64,000 nt of DNA, taken from NCBI RefSeq assembly GCF_000247815.1, contig NC_021677.1, positions 56,921,769-56,985,768 on the forward strand, read 5' to 3'. The position numbers were made by a program, and so were the translations under genes. Positions 13,559-28,000 of the stretch are shown here, in pieces (within the stretch, counting starts at the first letter, position 1; each line of letters begins with the position of its first letter). The notes under the pieces were generated by a model. It did not search any database. It was not told the DNA's origin and worked only from the letters and a program-made list of their open reading frames with translations. The DNA comes from Ficedula albicollis. Lineage: Eukaryota > Chordata > Aves > Passeriformes > Muscicapidae.

Positions 13559-14944
13559 CTACAGAAAAGAACACATTTTAATCAGCCCATATGTTTGTCC
13601 AAAATCTACTGCAACTTCAGTTCTGCAGTAATGTAACACTTCAGGACTGTCCTTCAGAGATTTGCATCCTCCTGCTTTCATCCGGGAGGTTCAATGTGTT
13701 GCTGAACATTTTCAATACAGAACTCCACGCACACAAATTCACCACATTGGATTAATTTAAAATTCAGGAACAAGCACAGTCTTCATCAGTACTAAAAATC
13801 TGCCAGAGACTTCCAGTCGCCTTTTTTTCACCCATTTTAATTTACAGCCACAAATGTTCTGCAGGAAGCTGGGGAAGCCATTTCAAAAAGATGACCACTT
13901 TTCTTTCATCATAACAAAAATTTCTCTGTCAGAGCATATAGGTCAGTAATTTAAATTATGACTTAGAAAATATTTTCTATTTTCAGGCAAGCAGCACAGA
14001 GCACTGCTGACAGTTACACCGTGGCTTTCTTCTTGACTTTCTGTAATTACAGTTTCATTGCAATTTTGCTAGTTTTGTAGTTATTAAGACTTCTGAAAAC
14101 AAATTTTCAAATATTCCATCCATTAAAAAGTGTAACAGCACAGAACTGAGGCTTAATTTGGGACTGGCACAGCATACAGCTGCAAAACCTGATTTTCCAC
14201 ATCACATTAAAGAACTATAGTAATACACCATTAATGTAGTCCAGGTAGAGAAGAAAACAAATTATTTAACAAAGACTTATGATGGAGAATGGAGCAATCT
14301 TCTTGGTCATCTCCATTACATCTAATAAAGATCAAACAAGAGATGACCTCACCAGTTCACTTGCAGAAAAATATAAACAAATTAAGTTTCAACAATCTAC
14401 AATAACAAATTCAAACCAAAGTGGTGCAGAACAGCTTGGCATGTTCACAGTTCCCACTCCCCAGTACTGAGGATGTGCCTCCCCACAAACCAAGATCTTT
14501 GAGTGGATTGATTCCCCAGCCTGGAGCTCCTGCACAGTGCTGGACCAGAGGAGGGTGATGCCAGCAGCAGCTCTAGATCCAATGGCAGGTCATGGCAACC
14601 AAATGGTAAAGTCAAGCAAAGCTTGGAATTAAGAGCATTCCCAGAAGATAAAACAATGATCTGCTTGGCAATAGCCAGGGGTTTAAACCAGTTGCCAGAA
14701 GCATGTGAAATCACAGGGCTGGGAATCCAACCAAAACACCTGGTAAGGAATAAAGTCTGAGCTTCCTGAGGTGGTGCAAAGGGTACGACTGCTCAATTCA
14801 ACAGACATTCCCTGGGATCAGCCACTGAGCACTCACAGATCTTTTCAAAATCCATCCTAAACAACCAACAGAAAGTTTTATACTGTCCACCCCAAGCCAT
14901 AGGCAAAATGTGTTTTAACCCCCAAAAAATGTCCTGTCACAAGG

Positions 14945-15355
14945 AACAGCATAGAATCATTGGTCTGAGTTGGAAGGGACCTTAAAGATCACCTTTAGTT
15001 CCAAGCCCCAGCCATGGGCAGGGACACCTTCCACCAGACCAGGTTGCTCAAAGCCCCATCCACACTTCCAGGGACGGGGCATCCACAGTTTCTCCAGGCA
15101 ACACATTCTAATGTCTCACCATCCTCACAGTAAACAATAAAAATATCCAATCTAAGCCTTCTATCAGTTTGAAGCCATTCCCCATTATCCAGTCACTCCA
15201 TGCCCTTGTGGAAGGTCCCTCTCCAGCTCTTTTGTGGCTCATTAAGGTACTGAGAGGCTGGAAATGGGTCACTCCAAAGCCTTCTCTTCTCCAGGTTGAA
15301 CAATTTCAGTTTTCTCAGCCTTTCCTCATAGCAGAGGTGCTCCAGCCCTCCATAA
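14945..15355 (-). mobile_element. CR1 LINE 3' fragment, about 400 bp
   Basis: The longest typical CR1 copy in the window. Reading the plus strand gives the reverse complement of the CR1 3' region: TTGGAAGGGACCTTAAAGATC, then CATGGGCAGGGACACCTTCC, the GCTCAAAGCCCCATCC block, and the GCAGAGGTGCTCCAGCCCTC block at the far end. A small internal deletion follows CCCCATCC compared with the usual copy. Confidence 0.95.
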
Positions 15356-16079
15356 CACTATGATTTTTTTTCTGAGATTGCCTCATAGAAGTAATATCAA
15401 GTTTACTAATTTCGATAAGCTGGTGCCAATTTGACCAAAAAGGCTTTAAAGAACATTTCTCAGTGTTGTTACATTTAGAAATTAATTGCATGTTAGTCCC
15501 AGGCACCAGATTTACTTTACAACCCTTTTTCCCCAAAATACTTTAGAAGTGCAGAAGATTTTATAATATCTACATAATTGATCAGTACATATGCTTTTCT
15601 TCTGGTCTGATCTCTGCACAGTGCAGTAAGAGCAGAACTTTCTGCACCAGTGCCAGCAGCTCCTCCTGCTACCAGCCAGGCAGGGATGCACCCCCAGGAC
15701 ATGGCAAAGCACCCTCTGGCTCGAGGATGGGCAAGAAAACCAAGGTGACAAAATACATCCCAGTAGTTTGCTGCCTTTTTAATGCAACTGACTGAAATTC
15801 TCTTAGCAAACCATAATCATTCAAAGCATGGAGAGGAATCACCCAAGGGAGTGCCGGATATTCTGCAATATATCTCCCCTGCTGGAACTGAGAACAAAAA
15901 CTTCCAGTGAGCAAAATGACTGAATTTTCATCAAGGAAATGAGTAAATACTGTAGTCCACTGTCTGAGACACCATCCCAGGAGATGGTCCATCTGGGTCC
16001 AAGAAATGTTCCATCACGTAAAATAAAACAGCTCACCAGCAGAGTGCAAGGGAAGTCCAGACCAGGATAACCTGGCTCC

Positions 16080-16165
16080 CAGGTTGGCAGGAGTTCATAT
16101 AAAAATGGGACTTGAACTGGGTCTCCCATATTCCGGGTAGCACTTTAACCACCAAGTTGTAGGAC
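16080..16165 (-). mobile_element. tRNA-derived SINE fragment
   Basis: On the minus strand, TGGTTAAAGTG (16141-16151) fits the RNA polymerase III A box and AGTTCAAGTCCC (16107-16118) fits the B box, about 23 bp apart. No acceptor-stem pairing or CCA context is visible, so it is a SINE head rather than a tRNA gene. The family is uncertain: a MIR/CORE-type or a tRNA-headed bird SINE are both possible. Confidence 0.5.
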
Positions 16166-17503
16166 AGAAGGAGGGATGGCCCCCATCTTCACCCCTTGTT
16201 TCCTCAAGGCTTTTTTTGGGAGAAAAACCCCAAATTTTCAACATGGTTTACCTACATGAATAGAGGATTTATTTTTCTTCACTATTCATTGTACCAGATA
16301 AACTAAATTGTCCACTGTCAACACAGGCTTGGAATTATGGACAGAGAAAAAACAGAGCCAACCTTTAAAATCACTACTAGGTTCTGAACATCACAGGTTA
16401 GAAAAATAAAACTTGGAAGTGGTGATGAACATGCTCACTGTTCAACTGTACATAAAATTGATCCCAATATTTAACTGCCAAAGCATCTTAAAAACAATAA
16501 AAGTATCCCACTGAAATCAAGCTGCCACTGCTTTTCATCATTATACACCTTGCTCCTCCTATACCTCGCTATATTTTTGGATCAGAGGTTTAAAATTTAA
16601 TATGTCACAGTACAGTAGGTGCCTGTTCTCTTATACAGCCCTAACATGCCAGACTGAAAACGATGCAATTTCAGGCACCATGAACAATTTCACTTGTCAT
16701 TTTAAATATAACTTGTTACCGAATTAGGTGCCAGTTTTTCTCATTGGATCAATTAGCAACAGGGACAGAAAACTCATTCTCCAACTGTTAAATTGCAGAG
16801 AAGAATCCAGAAGCAAGTAACACATAATAAGCATTTCTTAGACCCCCATAACAGCAGCAGAGGGAGTAATTGCAGGATATTCCTCTGCCTGCAAATCTTC
16901 CTTTTTCCTGCAATGGCGATAGGCATTCATTAAATGGGTTTTTCAGAAGTGAAGGTGCCTTCAAATCCCTAGTTTAATGCTTTCACTGAGAAAAAAACCT
17001 ACACGTTTCATTACAGAATGCCAATTCAAAATAAAACACATCCATTTTGGCATGAAAATTTCCATGGCAATCGTTTCCAACAGGAGTAGACCCTACTAGC
17101 CACAAATATCTGTCTGCTTGATGCTACACAGCTCACTGCAGGGCATGGAAAGCAAATCCATTGCTTTTTTATATACCAGAAACATCTTCCCAGCTGCTAA
17201 ACTTTTCAAAGCAATATCCAAATTATCATTTTCTCTTTTAATAAAAGGGTCAAAATGAAATGTTTGATGAAATGAAAACACAGATGTGGCCAACATCTGG
17301 TCCAGCCTCTTAAGAGCTTATTTAAAAGCAGTGGCATCACGTGGCACAGCTCTGAGACATTACAGATTTCTTCTGTTAGGAAAAACAACCACTTTACTGC
17401 AGACCACAGGCAAAAAATAAGTTGGGCATTAAAAACAACAATACTCCTCCCCTTCCCTCCAAATCCAGTTGTTAAAGGATCACCAGGAAGAGCTTAGAGC
17501 AGG

Positions 17504-17579
17504 GACCAGCCTACTCCATCCTCACCCAACACCACAGTACCAAGACCAGCCTACTCCATCCTCACCCAACACCACGGTA
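17504..17579. repeat. Two-copy tandem duplication, period 40 bp
   Basis: GACCAGCCTACTCCATCCTC starts at 17504 and again at 17544; the copies are nearly identical through ACACCACAGTA/ACACCACGGTA. Confidence 0.92.
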
Positions 17580-19124
17580 GCAGGTGGAGGAGGATGGGCA
17601 CTTCTAGAGCTTTCCATCAAGGTACTGAATCAGCTACATTCATACTACCTAACACCATCAATCATCCCGCCAGCTCCCCAAAACTTTAAAAATAAATTCC
17701 CCCAAAGCCCTCCCTTTACAGCCTTTTAATGTCTTTCCAACCAATTCCAGTAGACATGAGGGCTACAATTAGACACTGGGGATTAGGTTTGTAAACCTGT
17801 AGGATTATTTACTGTTCTTGTCATTACTAAATACACACTAAACCATCTTTTAACACACTCTCTGCCCCTTTCCCTACCTCTGTGCAGCTAGTTAAATGTA
17901 TACATAGTGCACTATTATGGGCACTTATTACAGAAAAATCATTCCACCCGATATATTTATTGTAAACTCCGTGTTTTTAAAAACAGCCATGTGAAGAATA
18001 TGTTTTTCTGTTTCTATTACAGGAGGCAGCACTATTTATTGCTCTGCCCAGATAAGAGGATTTCCTTACAGACAGAAATGGAGGCTGAACACTTCCCAGG
18101 AAATCCTCTAGAGCAGATATAATGGAAAGGCACTCGGTCCCCTGGTCCTATGCAGCAAATACATCCTTCATCACACCGTTTCACAGCAAAGAGTTTAAAC
18201 AAAGAACCTTTCCACCTATTTGGCACAACACCAGACACTAAGCACTTCCAGTATTTAAGACATACTTTGGGGCTAGAGCACGACAAAATCTGAAAAGAGT
18301 TGGGAGATGCATTTTTAGCTACAAAAACCTTTAAGCAACAAACCAAACAACCTGAGCCCACAGCAGCAGAAACATTGGGATTGATTGCTGCTCTCCAGGG
18401 AGGGATTAAATCCAATGGGAGCCACAGAAAGCTCCCACAGACATCGGAGGGACCCAGTGGGCAGAAACGCTTTAACGTCTGAAATTGATGAGCGAAGCCG
18501 GTCCCACTTTGGGGAGCTGCAACGAGTGCGAAGGGAAAGCGGTGGCTCAGTGACAAAAAAGGCACTGCACAACTGCACCAGGATATAACTGATTAGCTGA
18601 TCAGAGGGGACACACACCCATCTGGAGGGGGAGATAACTCATTTCCCGAGGGGCGTGAAGGGAACAGTCATTAAGGGTGGGTAACTGCGAGCCATGGTGA
18701 TCGTGTAGAGACCGGGCAGGGAAGAGAAATGGATGTGAAAATGCAGGAGCAGCAGCAGCAGCCAGGATGAAGTACAGGATCAAAGGGTGTGCAAGTGAAC
18801 ACAGCACACATCAGGGTGTGAGCAGAGTCTGTGGGGCCATATGACCAGAGAACCCTGTGAGTTTCACTAACTCAGGGCAGGAGCCTCTCTCTGGAGCAGG
18901 CTGGGAGGTAATCCTGGCTGGTTTAATCTGTTGCCAACCCCACTGCTCCAGGTAAGGCACTTTTGTGTGCAATCCCTGCCATGCTCCCATCCCACAGCAT
19001 GCACCCTGCAGCTGCCAAGGGCTCCAGTTCCCCCAAATCACCTCTGGCAGCGTAATCATCTGGTATCACAGAAGAAATATTCCACAAAAACAGAGTGTAA
19101 GGACAGAGCAAAATTAATTGCACT

Positions 19125-19243
19125 TGCTGATGAAATAAGGTCACAAAACACATGACGTGTGTGTTCATATTTAAGAGAAAATGCTGCTGATGAAATAAGG
19201 TCACAAAACACATGACATGTGTGCTCATATTTAAGAGAAAATG
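19125..19243. repeat. Two-copy tandem duplication, period 60 bp
   Basis: Units 19125-19184 and 19185-19243 share the TGCTGATGAAATAAGGTCAC start and differ at two or three bases (ATGACGTG against ATGACATG). Confidence 0.92.
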
Positions 19244-19439
19244 GTTTTTAATTTATTGTACCTGGAGCCACCTTGAAAATTACAGCCTACCCCTTCACAG
19301 TGCCAAATCGACACCAGGATTTAGGTCTGGTGGTGCACGGAGCACACGAGGCCATGCACACAGCAGAAAGATAAATGAAGTCTGTCACTTTATTATTTCC
19401 TCCTGCCAAGGCAAGGTTAAGGGGTCCTCTCCAGCCAAA

Positions 19440-19700
19440 GCCAAGTTTCCAGCGTGCTAGCTCCTCAGAGAAAGCAAACACACCGCACCACACAGAGCGA
19501 GGCCCCGATTCCCAGAAACATTCACTCCTGCCGAGCAGCGGTGGTGGGAGCGCCGGCGCCGGCGCCGGGCTGCCCGGCAGGGCCAGGCACACGGCCCTGC
19601 CCCTGCACAGTGCCACCAGCCAGCTCCTCACTGCCACCGCTGCACGGGCACGGGCAAAGCCCAGAAGGGTGCAGAGCAACGGCAAAGAGGGAAAAGGCAC
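19440..19700. promoter_or_regulatory. Intronic CpG-rich patch
   Basis: GC-rich stretch with many CpGs, including GCCGGCGCCGGCGCCGG near 19551-19567, in an otherwise AT-rich intron. It could be a small CpG island and an alternative promoter for shorter BRF1 transcripts, or simply a GC-rich intronic element. No exon was identified next to it. Confidence 0.35.
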
Positions 19701-21957
19701 AATTTAATAAAAATAAAAGAAACTCCATGTACTCTGCTATCGCAGCCGTGCAAGGTCAGCCTGTGCAAAAGCCGGGATGTACAAGCTCATCAGCTATTTC
19801 CTCACTCCTGTCTACTGGAAATAGGACTTTCTCACAAGGCAAAGCAGAGTAACTGGCTGGCCCTGGCTGGTTTGCAGACACTGCATTGGGCTCATCTGCT
19901 GTAGGCAGATTTTCCTACAACACTGGGCCTTAATGCAGTGCAGAACTAGAAACCCATCTTTATTAATGCCTGTATCCAATTCCCCACACTGAGACTCAAG
20001 TTTCAGATGCTCTGTCTGTCCTGCACAGCTGAGTGACACCCAACAGCCTTCCTCCATCAGCCACCTTCCCACGGTGGTCTCAGAACCATTACACCGTCAA
20101 AGGAATGGAATTTCAGATTTGTGTGCTTAATGATACATGGGAATAAATTACGAGAAAAGTTCTTCCAGCAGTCAATCACTCTCACAGAACTTTTACTAGA
20201 TACTGAACATATTTTTATAAATTAAATTTCAATTTTGAAAAAGAAAAAGCATCTAACCACCAATCTTGCTGCTTTCCTGAGAGCACATCCATACTGAAAT
20301 AAATGCTATTGTTTCAGCTCATAGTCCATGGAGGATCTAACCAAACCATATCCTCATATTTTATATCCAGTTAGAAGTTATACCACTCATCTAACAGACG
20401 TAGAAACCTGTTAACTTAAACTTAATGCTTCAGAGAAAGAGTTAATCTCTCCATTCTTTCCAGAAATCCTCCCTGCAATATATATTCTTTCAAAGCAGGT
20501 AGTACAAAACCAGTTCAGCAATAAACAAAACTCTTCTGATTCTGAAGAATTTTCTTTGAAAAGGTAAGCTCATGTTCATTGAACTACATAGCAACATAAA
20601 AAGCCCTTAAGAAAAAAACCCTTTCAACCTCCCAAAATAAATACAGCTGAAAATTAGGCTTTTGAACAGAAGAACATCTTGACACTGTCCTCAAAAGCGG
20701 CAGCAGATGTTCTTCTTCTGGAATAACGTTCCTGTTCCTCCAACACCTTTGGAAAACAATGAAAAAGAGCATGGTTTATGCAACCTACTTGTTGCTACCT
20801 GTCGTTCTTTTCTGAGCTCACAACCCTGCTGCCATGACTGCGTGCTCAGAGAACAGCTGCTCTGAACAGTATCAAGAGTTATCTTTTGCTGATGGAACCA
20901 ATAATCAAACTGACCAATACTCACCCAGAAACATACTACCTAGGTACCACAAATTACATTTTTCAGTGCCAAACCCTGGAAATCGTAAGAGCTCCCATTC
21001 ACAGATACAAGTCTTCTTCAGCTTGTGATTTCTGCACCAGCAATGCCAAGACTGACCACGGCGCTTTGTGCCACAGGTGCCACACACTCACACCTCAGCC
21101 TACATTCATACATTCACCTCCTCCTCCCTGAACAGTGATGGACCTAAACCTTTTTAAAATGGAAACTATAAAGACAGATTTCCCCTCCTTATTGTGCTTT
21201 TCCAGCCCATCACCAATTCCCTAATGTATTTCCCTCCTTTGCCTTTTATGCTGTTCTTGGCATCTTTTCTCCCCTTTCCCTTCCCCCAGCCTTCGTTCTT
21301 TTCGGTGCTTTCTGGCCTGTATTTTCTGCATTTTTTTAGAATCTGTGCAGGGGGATCCAAGAGTAACACTTTATACAAAGGGAGAGACCAAGGAGAAGAA
21401 CTGATCAGCATCTCAATCAGCTCCCCTCTCCCAACCCCAGCAGGGCAGAGTGCTGCCTTATCTCTGGCAGAGGGCGAGGGCAGTCCAACACCCTGGAGAG
21501 CCGACAGCAAAGCAGCCGGGCTCAGATCCCACTCCAGCTCGCTTTCCCCACACTGACAGACCACTATGTAAAACAGCAAGAGCACTTTACACCCCAGCCA
21601 GCTGCTAAGGGAACAGCTGGCTCAATGTTTAAGTGCTGAAGCATCATTTCTGCAACTCGCCAGGTCTTGCTGTGGGTGCTAAATGCTCTGCAGTCCGTCC
21701 CTGCAAGCCCAGGGTCCTTGTCTGGACAGTGCTGAGCCACCCCAGCACATGTTTTATTGAGAAGTAAATCTCCTTCTGTAAACCCCCAAACCAAATAAAA
21801 CACAATGGTGAGCTCTGCACTACAAAGAACTTAAAGGCAAATCCTAGAATTTTACTTGGACTATTATTGTTGGGTTTTCTTTTTTATTGTGAGTCAATTT
21901 CTGTTCCACTGGGAAAAAAAAATTAAATTTATACAGCCATGTAAGTATATAATATAC

Positions 21958-22041
21958 ACAACCTGATCTAGTGGGTGGCATCTCATCCCATGGCAGGGAG
22001 GTTGAACTAGATGATCTTTAAGGTCCCTTCCAACATAAACT
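21958..22041 (+). mobile_element. CR1 LINE tail
   Basis: Plus-strand CR1 3' end with AACCTGATCTAGTGGGTGGC, GGTTGAACTAGATGATC and TTTAAGGTCCCTTCCAAC in the usual order; the terminal octamer repeats are lost. Confidence 0.9.
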
Positions 22042-25000
22042 GCACCAAAGAGCTGCTCCAGGTCACAAACAGCCTACCAAAATAACTTGCTCAGATGAGC
22101 TAGAAAGTGAAATTAATTGAACTTTCCACTTATAAATTGTGTCTAGTCACCCTTACCATCTGTCAAGCAAAGGTGGGCTGATTTCTACCCCCTCCTTCGA
22201 GGTTCAGAGCTCATCTATGGTAGATCTGGTGACAAGCTCAGCACCAGCCATCAGAAGCTATCCAGACCACAGAAATGTTTCAGCAGAAAATTATTAGCAT
22301 TAAGACATCAAAATACAGAGTATGAAATTATATACCCAAGTCTTTATTTAGAGGAAAAAAATCAATTTGTGTCCTGGCTATTTACCACACTGTCCGGGTG
22401 GGCTGACTGGTGAGAAGCTGTTAACTGAAAGAAAATTATTAGGTAAGAAATTTCTCATTTTGTTACCCAGCTTCTTCCTTCATTGCTAATGAGAAATAGC
22501 AAGCAGGGAATTACAGAGACAGAGAGAGGAAAGAGAAGATAAAAATTTATTCTTATTATTAAATAGAATAGCAGGCAAGAGCAGAAGCTCCCCTACCAAA
22601 AGAAAGGAAAGAACCTGGCTCAAAGGAAATCCTCTGAGGTGGATGAGGACTGGACTCAGAACAGATACCAGGCAGGGTTTCATGTTGCCAGGACCATCAG
22701 AGACATGGAGAAGAGAAAGCACACGTAAGATCCTGACTGGTTCGGTGATCAGGATCACCAGCTGGGGTTTACAAACATGGAAGCAGAAGATACTTGGCTT
22801 GAATTCTTAAAATGTGGCAGCTACAGAAATGCAAATCTGTGATGAGAGCATCAGACATTACACAGCAGAGACCTGCTGCCAGCACAGACCATATTTTAAA
22901 ATAAAAATTGCAGCAGTTGCACTGTTTCTTGTTAGATGAAGTGCTATCTTTTTGTCTCTGACAGTGCCTAAATGACTGAAAAACATGTAGGTGATAAACT
23001 ATTTCTCTATCTTGCTCTGCACCAAAAAGAGCTGTTGCAGGAGTCCTGCTCCATGGACCAAGGCAGCTTTGTGTCCATTCAGGGAACTATATATATGAAG
23101 CATCTAAGGATGTCTGCCATCCAAAGTTCAGGCATTGCCTGGGTGGCTCCAGGAGCACAGCAAGCTCCCTCAGTCACCTGGCCAGCACACACTGCTGCCG
23201 GCAGCACAGCTCCTGCAGAAACTCCTCGGGAGGACAGGCAGGGGGTCTGTCCCCCACCTCCTCCTCCTCTCCTCATGTTCTAGTGACTGCAATGAACCTT
23301 TTCCCAGCTGCCCAGTAGACAGAGGAGAAGGATTTTAACATTTTGCCTGCAGCAGCTCTGAGGCCTTGGCATTTGGACAGACTGATCCATAAGCACAGCA
23401 CAATTAGCATGTGTACTCCATATGCTTGAGATCCATCCATTACAGTGCTGGAATGCCCTCTGACACCACAACTCTCCAAAAGAAAAAAGTTGTGGAGAAG
23501 TTCCTGGAGAATTTGTCTCATCCTCCAGGAACAGTGGAAAAAGGCACTTTTGTGCACAGGAGGTTTTGGTGGAGCTGGAGAAATAACCTTTTCCCAGCAA
23601 AGCCCAGCAGCATGATTCACCTATAAAGCACGGAGCCGGCTTCAAAGGCAGCCTTTCAAGCTAATGGCTATCAGAAAGGCCAGCCATCTGCTTGTGCAAC
23701 CTGTCCTTCTGATTAATCTCAACATCTGACTTGTATATAAAGTTTATACACTAACAGGACTATACTTCATATGTCATTTTAGCTAAGTTCTGCATTGCTG
23801 ATTTTACAGTTTCTCCTCAATCTGGCCATCCTCTCCAGGTTACAGGCACGCAAAGGACCCTGCTTAAATGTTTATTAATGCACAGCAAAGAAAAGACTTT
23901 GGAAAGATTTTACTAAGTCTCAAAAACCTGGTAAGCATTTCAAAGAGCTCACTGGAAAAGATAAGGTCCCACATCCACATGTAATTAATTTTTTATTCTC
24001 TACTTAACACAGAGGCAGAAAGTAACAAATCATGTCTCAGTCTCACATACACTGGAAGGATTCATGGCTCTTTCTGCCATGCAGCTATTTTATTGTTCAG
24101 CATATGGCACAGTATCAGAGTTGTTCTTCTTCAATTAATTGAATAATGATACTTTCTGTGGAGCTCAACCCAGGTCCTCCACAACACACAGTACATGGCA
24201 CCCATTCTCAGGAACATGACTACATGTCCACAGCCCACTCGAAGAGAGTGATGTACTTGCCTTGTACCCGTTCATTTAAACACATTCAGCACCACAGGTA
24301 ATACTCATTTCTCTGAAATCAGGAAAGTTTATTTTGAATTAATTGAAACCAGAGTTGTCTTCTGAAAATAAATTCTGGACAACATTTTATTATTTAATTA
24401 CAAAATCCCACCTGATCATGATTTCAAATTCAGATCTAGCCTCCTCTTCTATGGAATAGACATTTATTTATATTTTATTTATTTTACTTCTTTAGGTAAG
24501 AATAGATGGATTGTTCCTTATGCTAGTTTTAACTAGGCAAACTCTTTCCACAGCAAACTTTAGCATCATGAACTGTGCAGTGAAATAAGCCTGGGATAAT
24601 GAGCTGACAGAAGGGACCGATGAGGGAAGAGCTTGCAAGATGCACAGACAAAAGCCCTGTCTCCTGAAGGAGTAAGATTTTAAATCTTGCTAGCAAGATA
24701 AAGCAGAGAATACTAAAGTCCAGACAAAACACTCCCATGCAATTCCCTTCACGCCATCAAACCCAACATAAAAATCATTAAATGCTAAAATAAAGCCAAG
24801 CAAAGGAACATTACTGTCAGCAGCTGCCAGCTGAAATGAATGACCTGGGTTGGAAGTGTTTGCTGACGTAGCCACAAGTTGCCACAAAGGCTTGAGGGCT
24901 GTGGCAGCAAACTGGTCTGTGGAACAGCTCGAAGCAGGCACGTGAGCTCAGCTCTGCCATCGCCCCCAGGGACCGGGGGGATGAACTGGAGCTTTGCCAC

Positions 25001-28000
25001 TCAAGGGCCTTTTGGGAGCAGGACACCTGCACCCCTCCCTGCAAACCGGGAGAAACAGACCCAACATCAGCCAAGTCACTGACTGGGGCAGCAATGGGGA
25101 AGAGCCCAGGAGGTCTGGCCTTTGGCCAGAAGAGGTTTGCAGGTCGATGAAAGCAGCTTATAGCTCTGACACTGCTGACAGGCACCAGCCTGGCTGTGCC
25201 AAGACATCCACACCCCGGAATGTCCTGGGGGAAATCCAGCAGAGGAGCACCCAGAGCTGTCGGGAGGCTGCAGAGACACAGATCCCAACATCTGCACCCA
25301 CAAAAGTTTAATTCTCAAAGTGTTTCTCAGCTGCTACCAAGAGACAATTTCATCACCGAACTGACACCGCAATCAGCTAGCTTGGCTGACCAAAATGCTG
25401 CATAAAAACTTACAGAATACGTTATTCTGCATTTTGCCCAAAAGGAGAGGACAGATTTGAACAATACAAGCCATCTAAATCACAGCATTAATTGTGCTGG
25501 CACTTAAAAAAAAGAAAAAAAAAAGGAAACAAGAACAACAATTTTAGGCTTTTGTGTTAATTTTAGGCATTACATTTTTCTTCACATTGTAGTAAAATCA
25601 ACATCTAAAATTTTTGGATGCAGCAAAGAGAATGAGGAAACTTGCCAATTTTTGAAGAATCAACAATTAATATTATAGCAAATAATTCAGAAGAATAACT
25701 ACATGATACTGTGGGGTTTCTTGTGTGTTCTGTCTCAGTGATTACTTAAAAAAATTCAGAATTGAAATGAAGTAAAAAATGTTCTGTTTATTTCTTTTCC
25801 TAAATTATCAGCATTGCAAACTCCTGTTGGTATTTGAAAGTCAGTCTGGGCTCTCCTAGATATACATCCTTATCATAAAGATTCCACAATTGGAAATTAC
25901 TTTTTGTGACACTAAAGCCAAAAAGAAAATAGCTCTATTGCATCTGCAGAACCAAAAGTAGTAAATTGTAATAAATCTTTGTCAGTGGCTCTCCAAACCA
26001 ATCTGTTCAGCACGAAGGTGCCATTTTTACACAGTTGCTTTATTACTACATAATTATTGATGGATCAGCCAAGTGCTCTCTCAAGGAAGACCAATCTTAA
26101 AAATGAGCTTGTTAAAAATTTAAGTGTAAACCTTGGGATAGAAACTAGCAGTTAGGTTTCATCTGATATAAACTTTTAAAGAGGAAAAAAAAAATTAGAG
26201 GGACAGTTTTGAAAAATGCTACATTTGAGGCAGGCATGAAATTGAAGCAGACAAGAAACTTTAATGTGATAGAAAGAAAGAATTTGGGACATCTGTACTG
26301 AGAATAAGCTGTAAGTAGCAGGAGGAATTATCAATCTAGTGATGTGCCAGCTCTCTGCATTTCAATTGCTTCACAGGCCATACCATAAAAATTGTTTGCA
26401 ATGAAAGAAGTATGAAGCATCCCTAGATTTTATTGCTGCCAGTGATATTCCACCCCATTTATGTGTGTACACCAGTTGTAGCCTTTCAAGTACAACACCG
26501 TTTCATATTAGTACCTGTTTAAATTACCTGCCCACAAACATCGTTCCGTGTTCAAAATGCCTCGCTATTAAATTTTCTGTTTCAGTCAAAATACTTCAAG
26601 AGTTTCTATCAAGCTTTCAAAGGCAAGGAAGTTTCATGCAGGTTTTCTGAAAGTCAAGATAAAGCAATAAACTTTAAATTCAAAAGGAGACTTTTTCAGC
26701 AGAGAATCTGGAGTACCTTTTTGAATTCCCTCCCCACCTTGTTAAACCAAACTTCTTCATTGCTCCCAAATTTCTAAATGTTGCATTTCAGGAGCTGAAC
26801 CTCTGAGCATCAACATTACTCTCTAAAAAGACCCTGCATGTAAAGTGACCTCAGGCAAGAGCATATCTGCAACTGCCAATTCCAAGTCACTGATGGACTG
26901 TAAATCTTTTCCAGCGCTGGAATCCTAGCACAACACAAATGCCCCTCTCAGCCTCCAAAATACCTGTTCTTTGCTGCTGCAAAGACATGCTCTGAAATGC
27001 TCCTCCAGCCCCAGCTGAACTGGGGGAGTTGGTTCCTTCCCCCTCAGCTCAGCCCTGTTCCCCTTCCTTCTGCTCCCCCCCCACCTTCCACTGCACCTGC
27101 CAAGGTGTCATTCCCTAACATACACCCATCAAAATAACCCTGCTATTAAAAAAGCCTGTGACATTTTTGACAGACCTGGTTAGGGAGGCAACTACATGTG
27201 CACTGATGCCAGCAGATAGGAGGAGGATGAGCCAGTAAGGCAAGGCACTTCTTAACTTCAACCAACAGCAGCCACAACATCCCAACATATCTGCCATGTC
27301 CTAAACTGGAGGCCAAACCCAAACAGTGCAGTACAATACAGGGAAGAAACTTGGAACAGGAGCTTTGTGGTAGTCTTGCAGCAGCTACCAAGCCATGAGA
27401 CACAAAAGCAGTGCTCCCACTAAGTGCAAAAAACTCTGGCTCAAAGTGAGAAGAGAGACTTCATGGAAAAGCAAGATCTCACTGAAGTGAGTTTCATCTA
27501 ATGGAAGCCACTGCCAGAACATAATACTGCCAGCAGTGACATCATTTCATGTTGATAAGATGCTGCTGCATTTCAATACATGACTTTGATGGTATTGTGG
27601 ATTTGCATTTTTCACTTTTAGCTGGAAATTAGTAAGAACCATTAAATTTAACTTCCCAAATCAGCCATTTGCCCTGATCCCACGCTAGTGTTAAGGATTT
27701 GGTCACTGTAACCATATCAAACATGGCATGTAAATAGTGAATTTGCTGAAAAATGGAACCCTTCCACCCCCTGCACAGCTGTTTACTTCTGGCTTCTGTG
27801 CTTATACCTGTCTCAAGAGCCCTGTTCCTTGCTCCAAACTTCTTTCCATGTACTACTTAACAGCATTGTCTACTCACTCTAACTTAATATTCATTCCCTT
27901 ATTCCTGCTACACAGTTGTGGATGTCCAGGTCTTACATAATAGAAAACAACTTCTACAGTCTTACATGTACATGTGTGTTTCAATATTACCTTGAAACTG

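Noticed and set aside
22370..22760. Possible solitary LTR starting TGTCCTGGCT
   Set aside because: The start resembles some bird LTRs, but I could not find a matching end, target-site duplication or polyadenylation signal.
24160..24200. B-box-like GGTTGAGCTCC on the minus strand
   Set aside because: Isolated weak match with no A box upstream.
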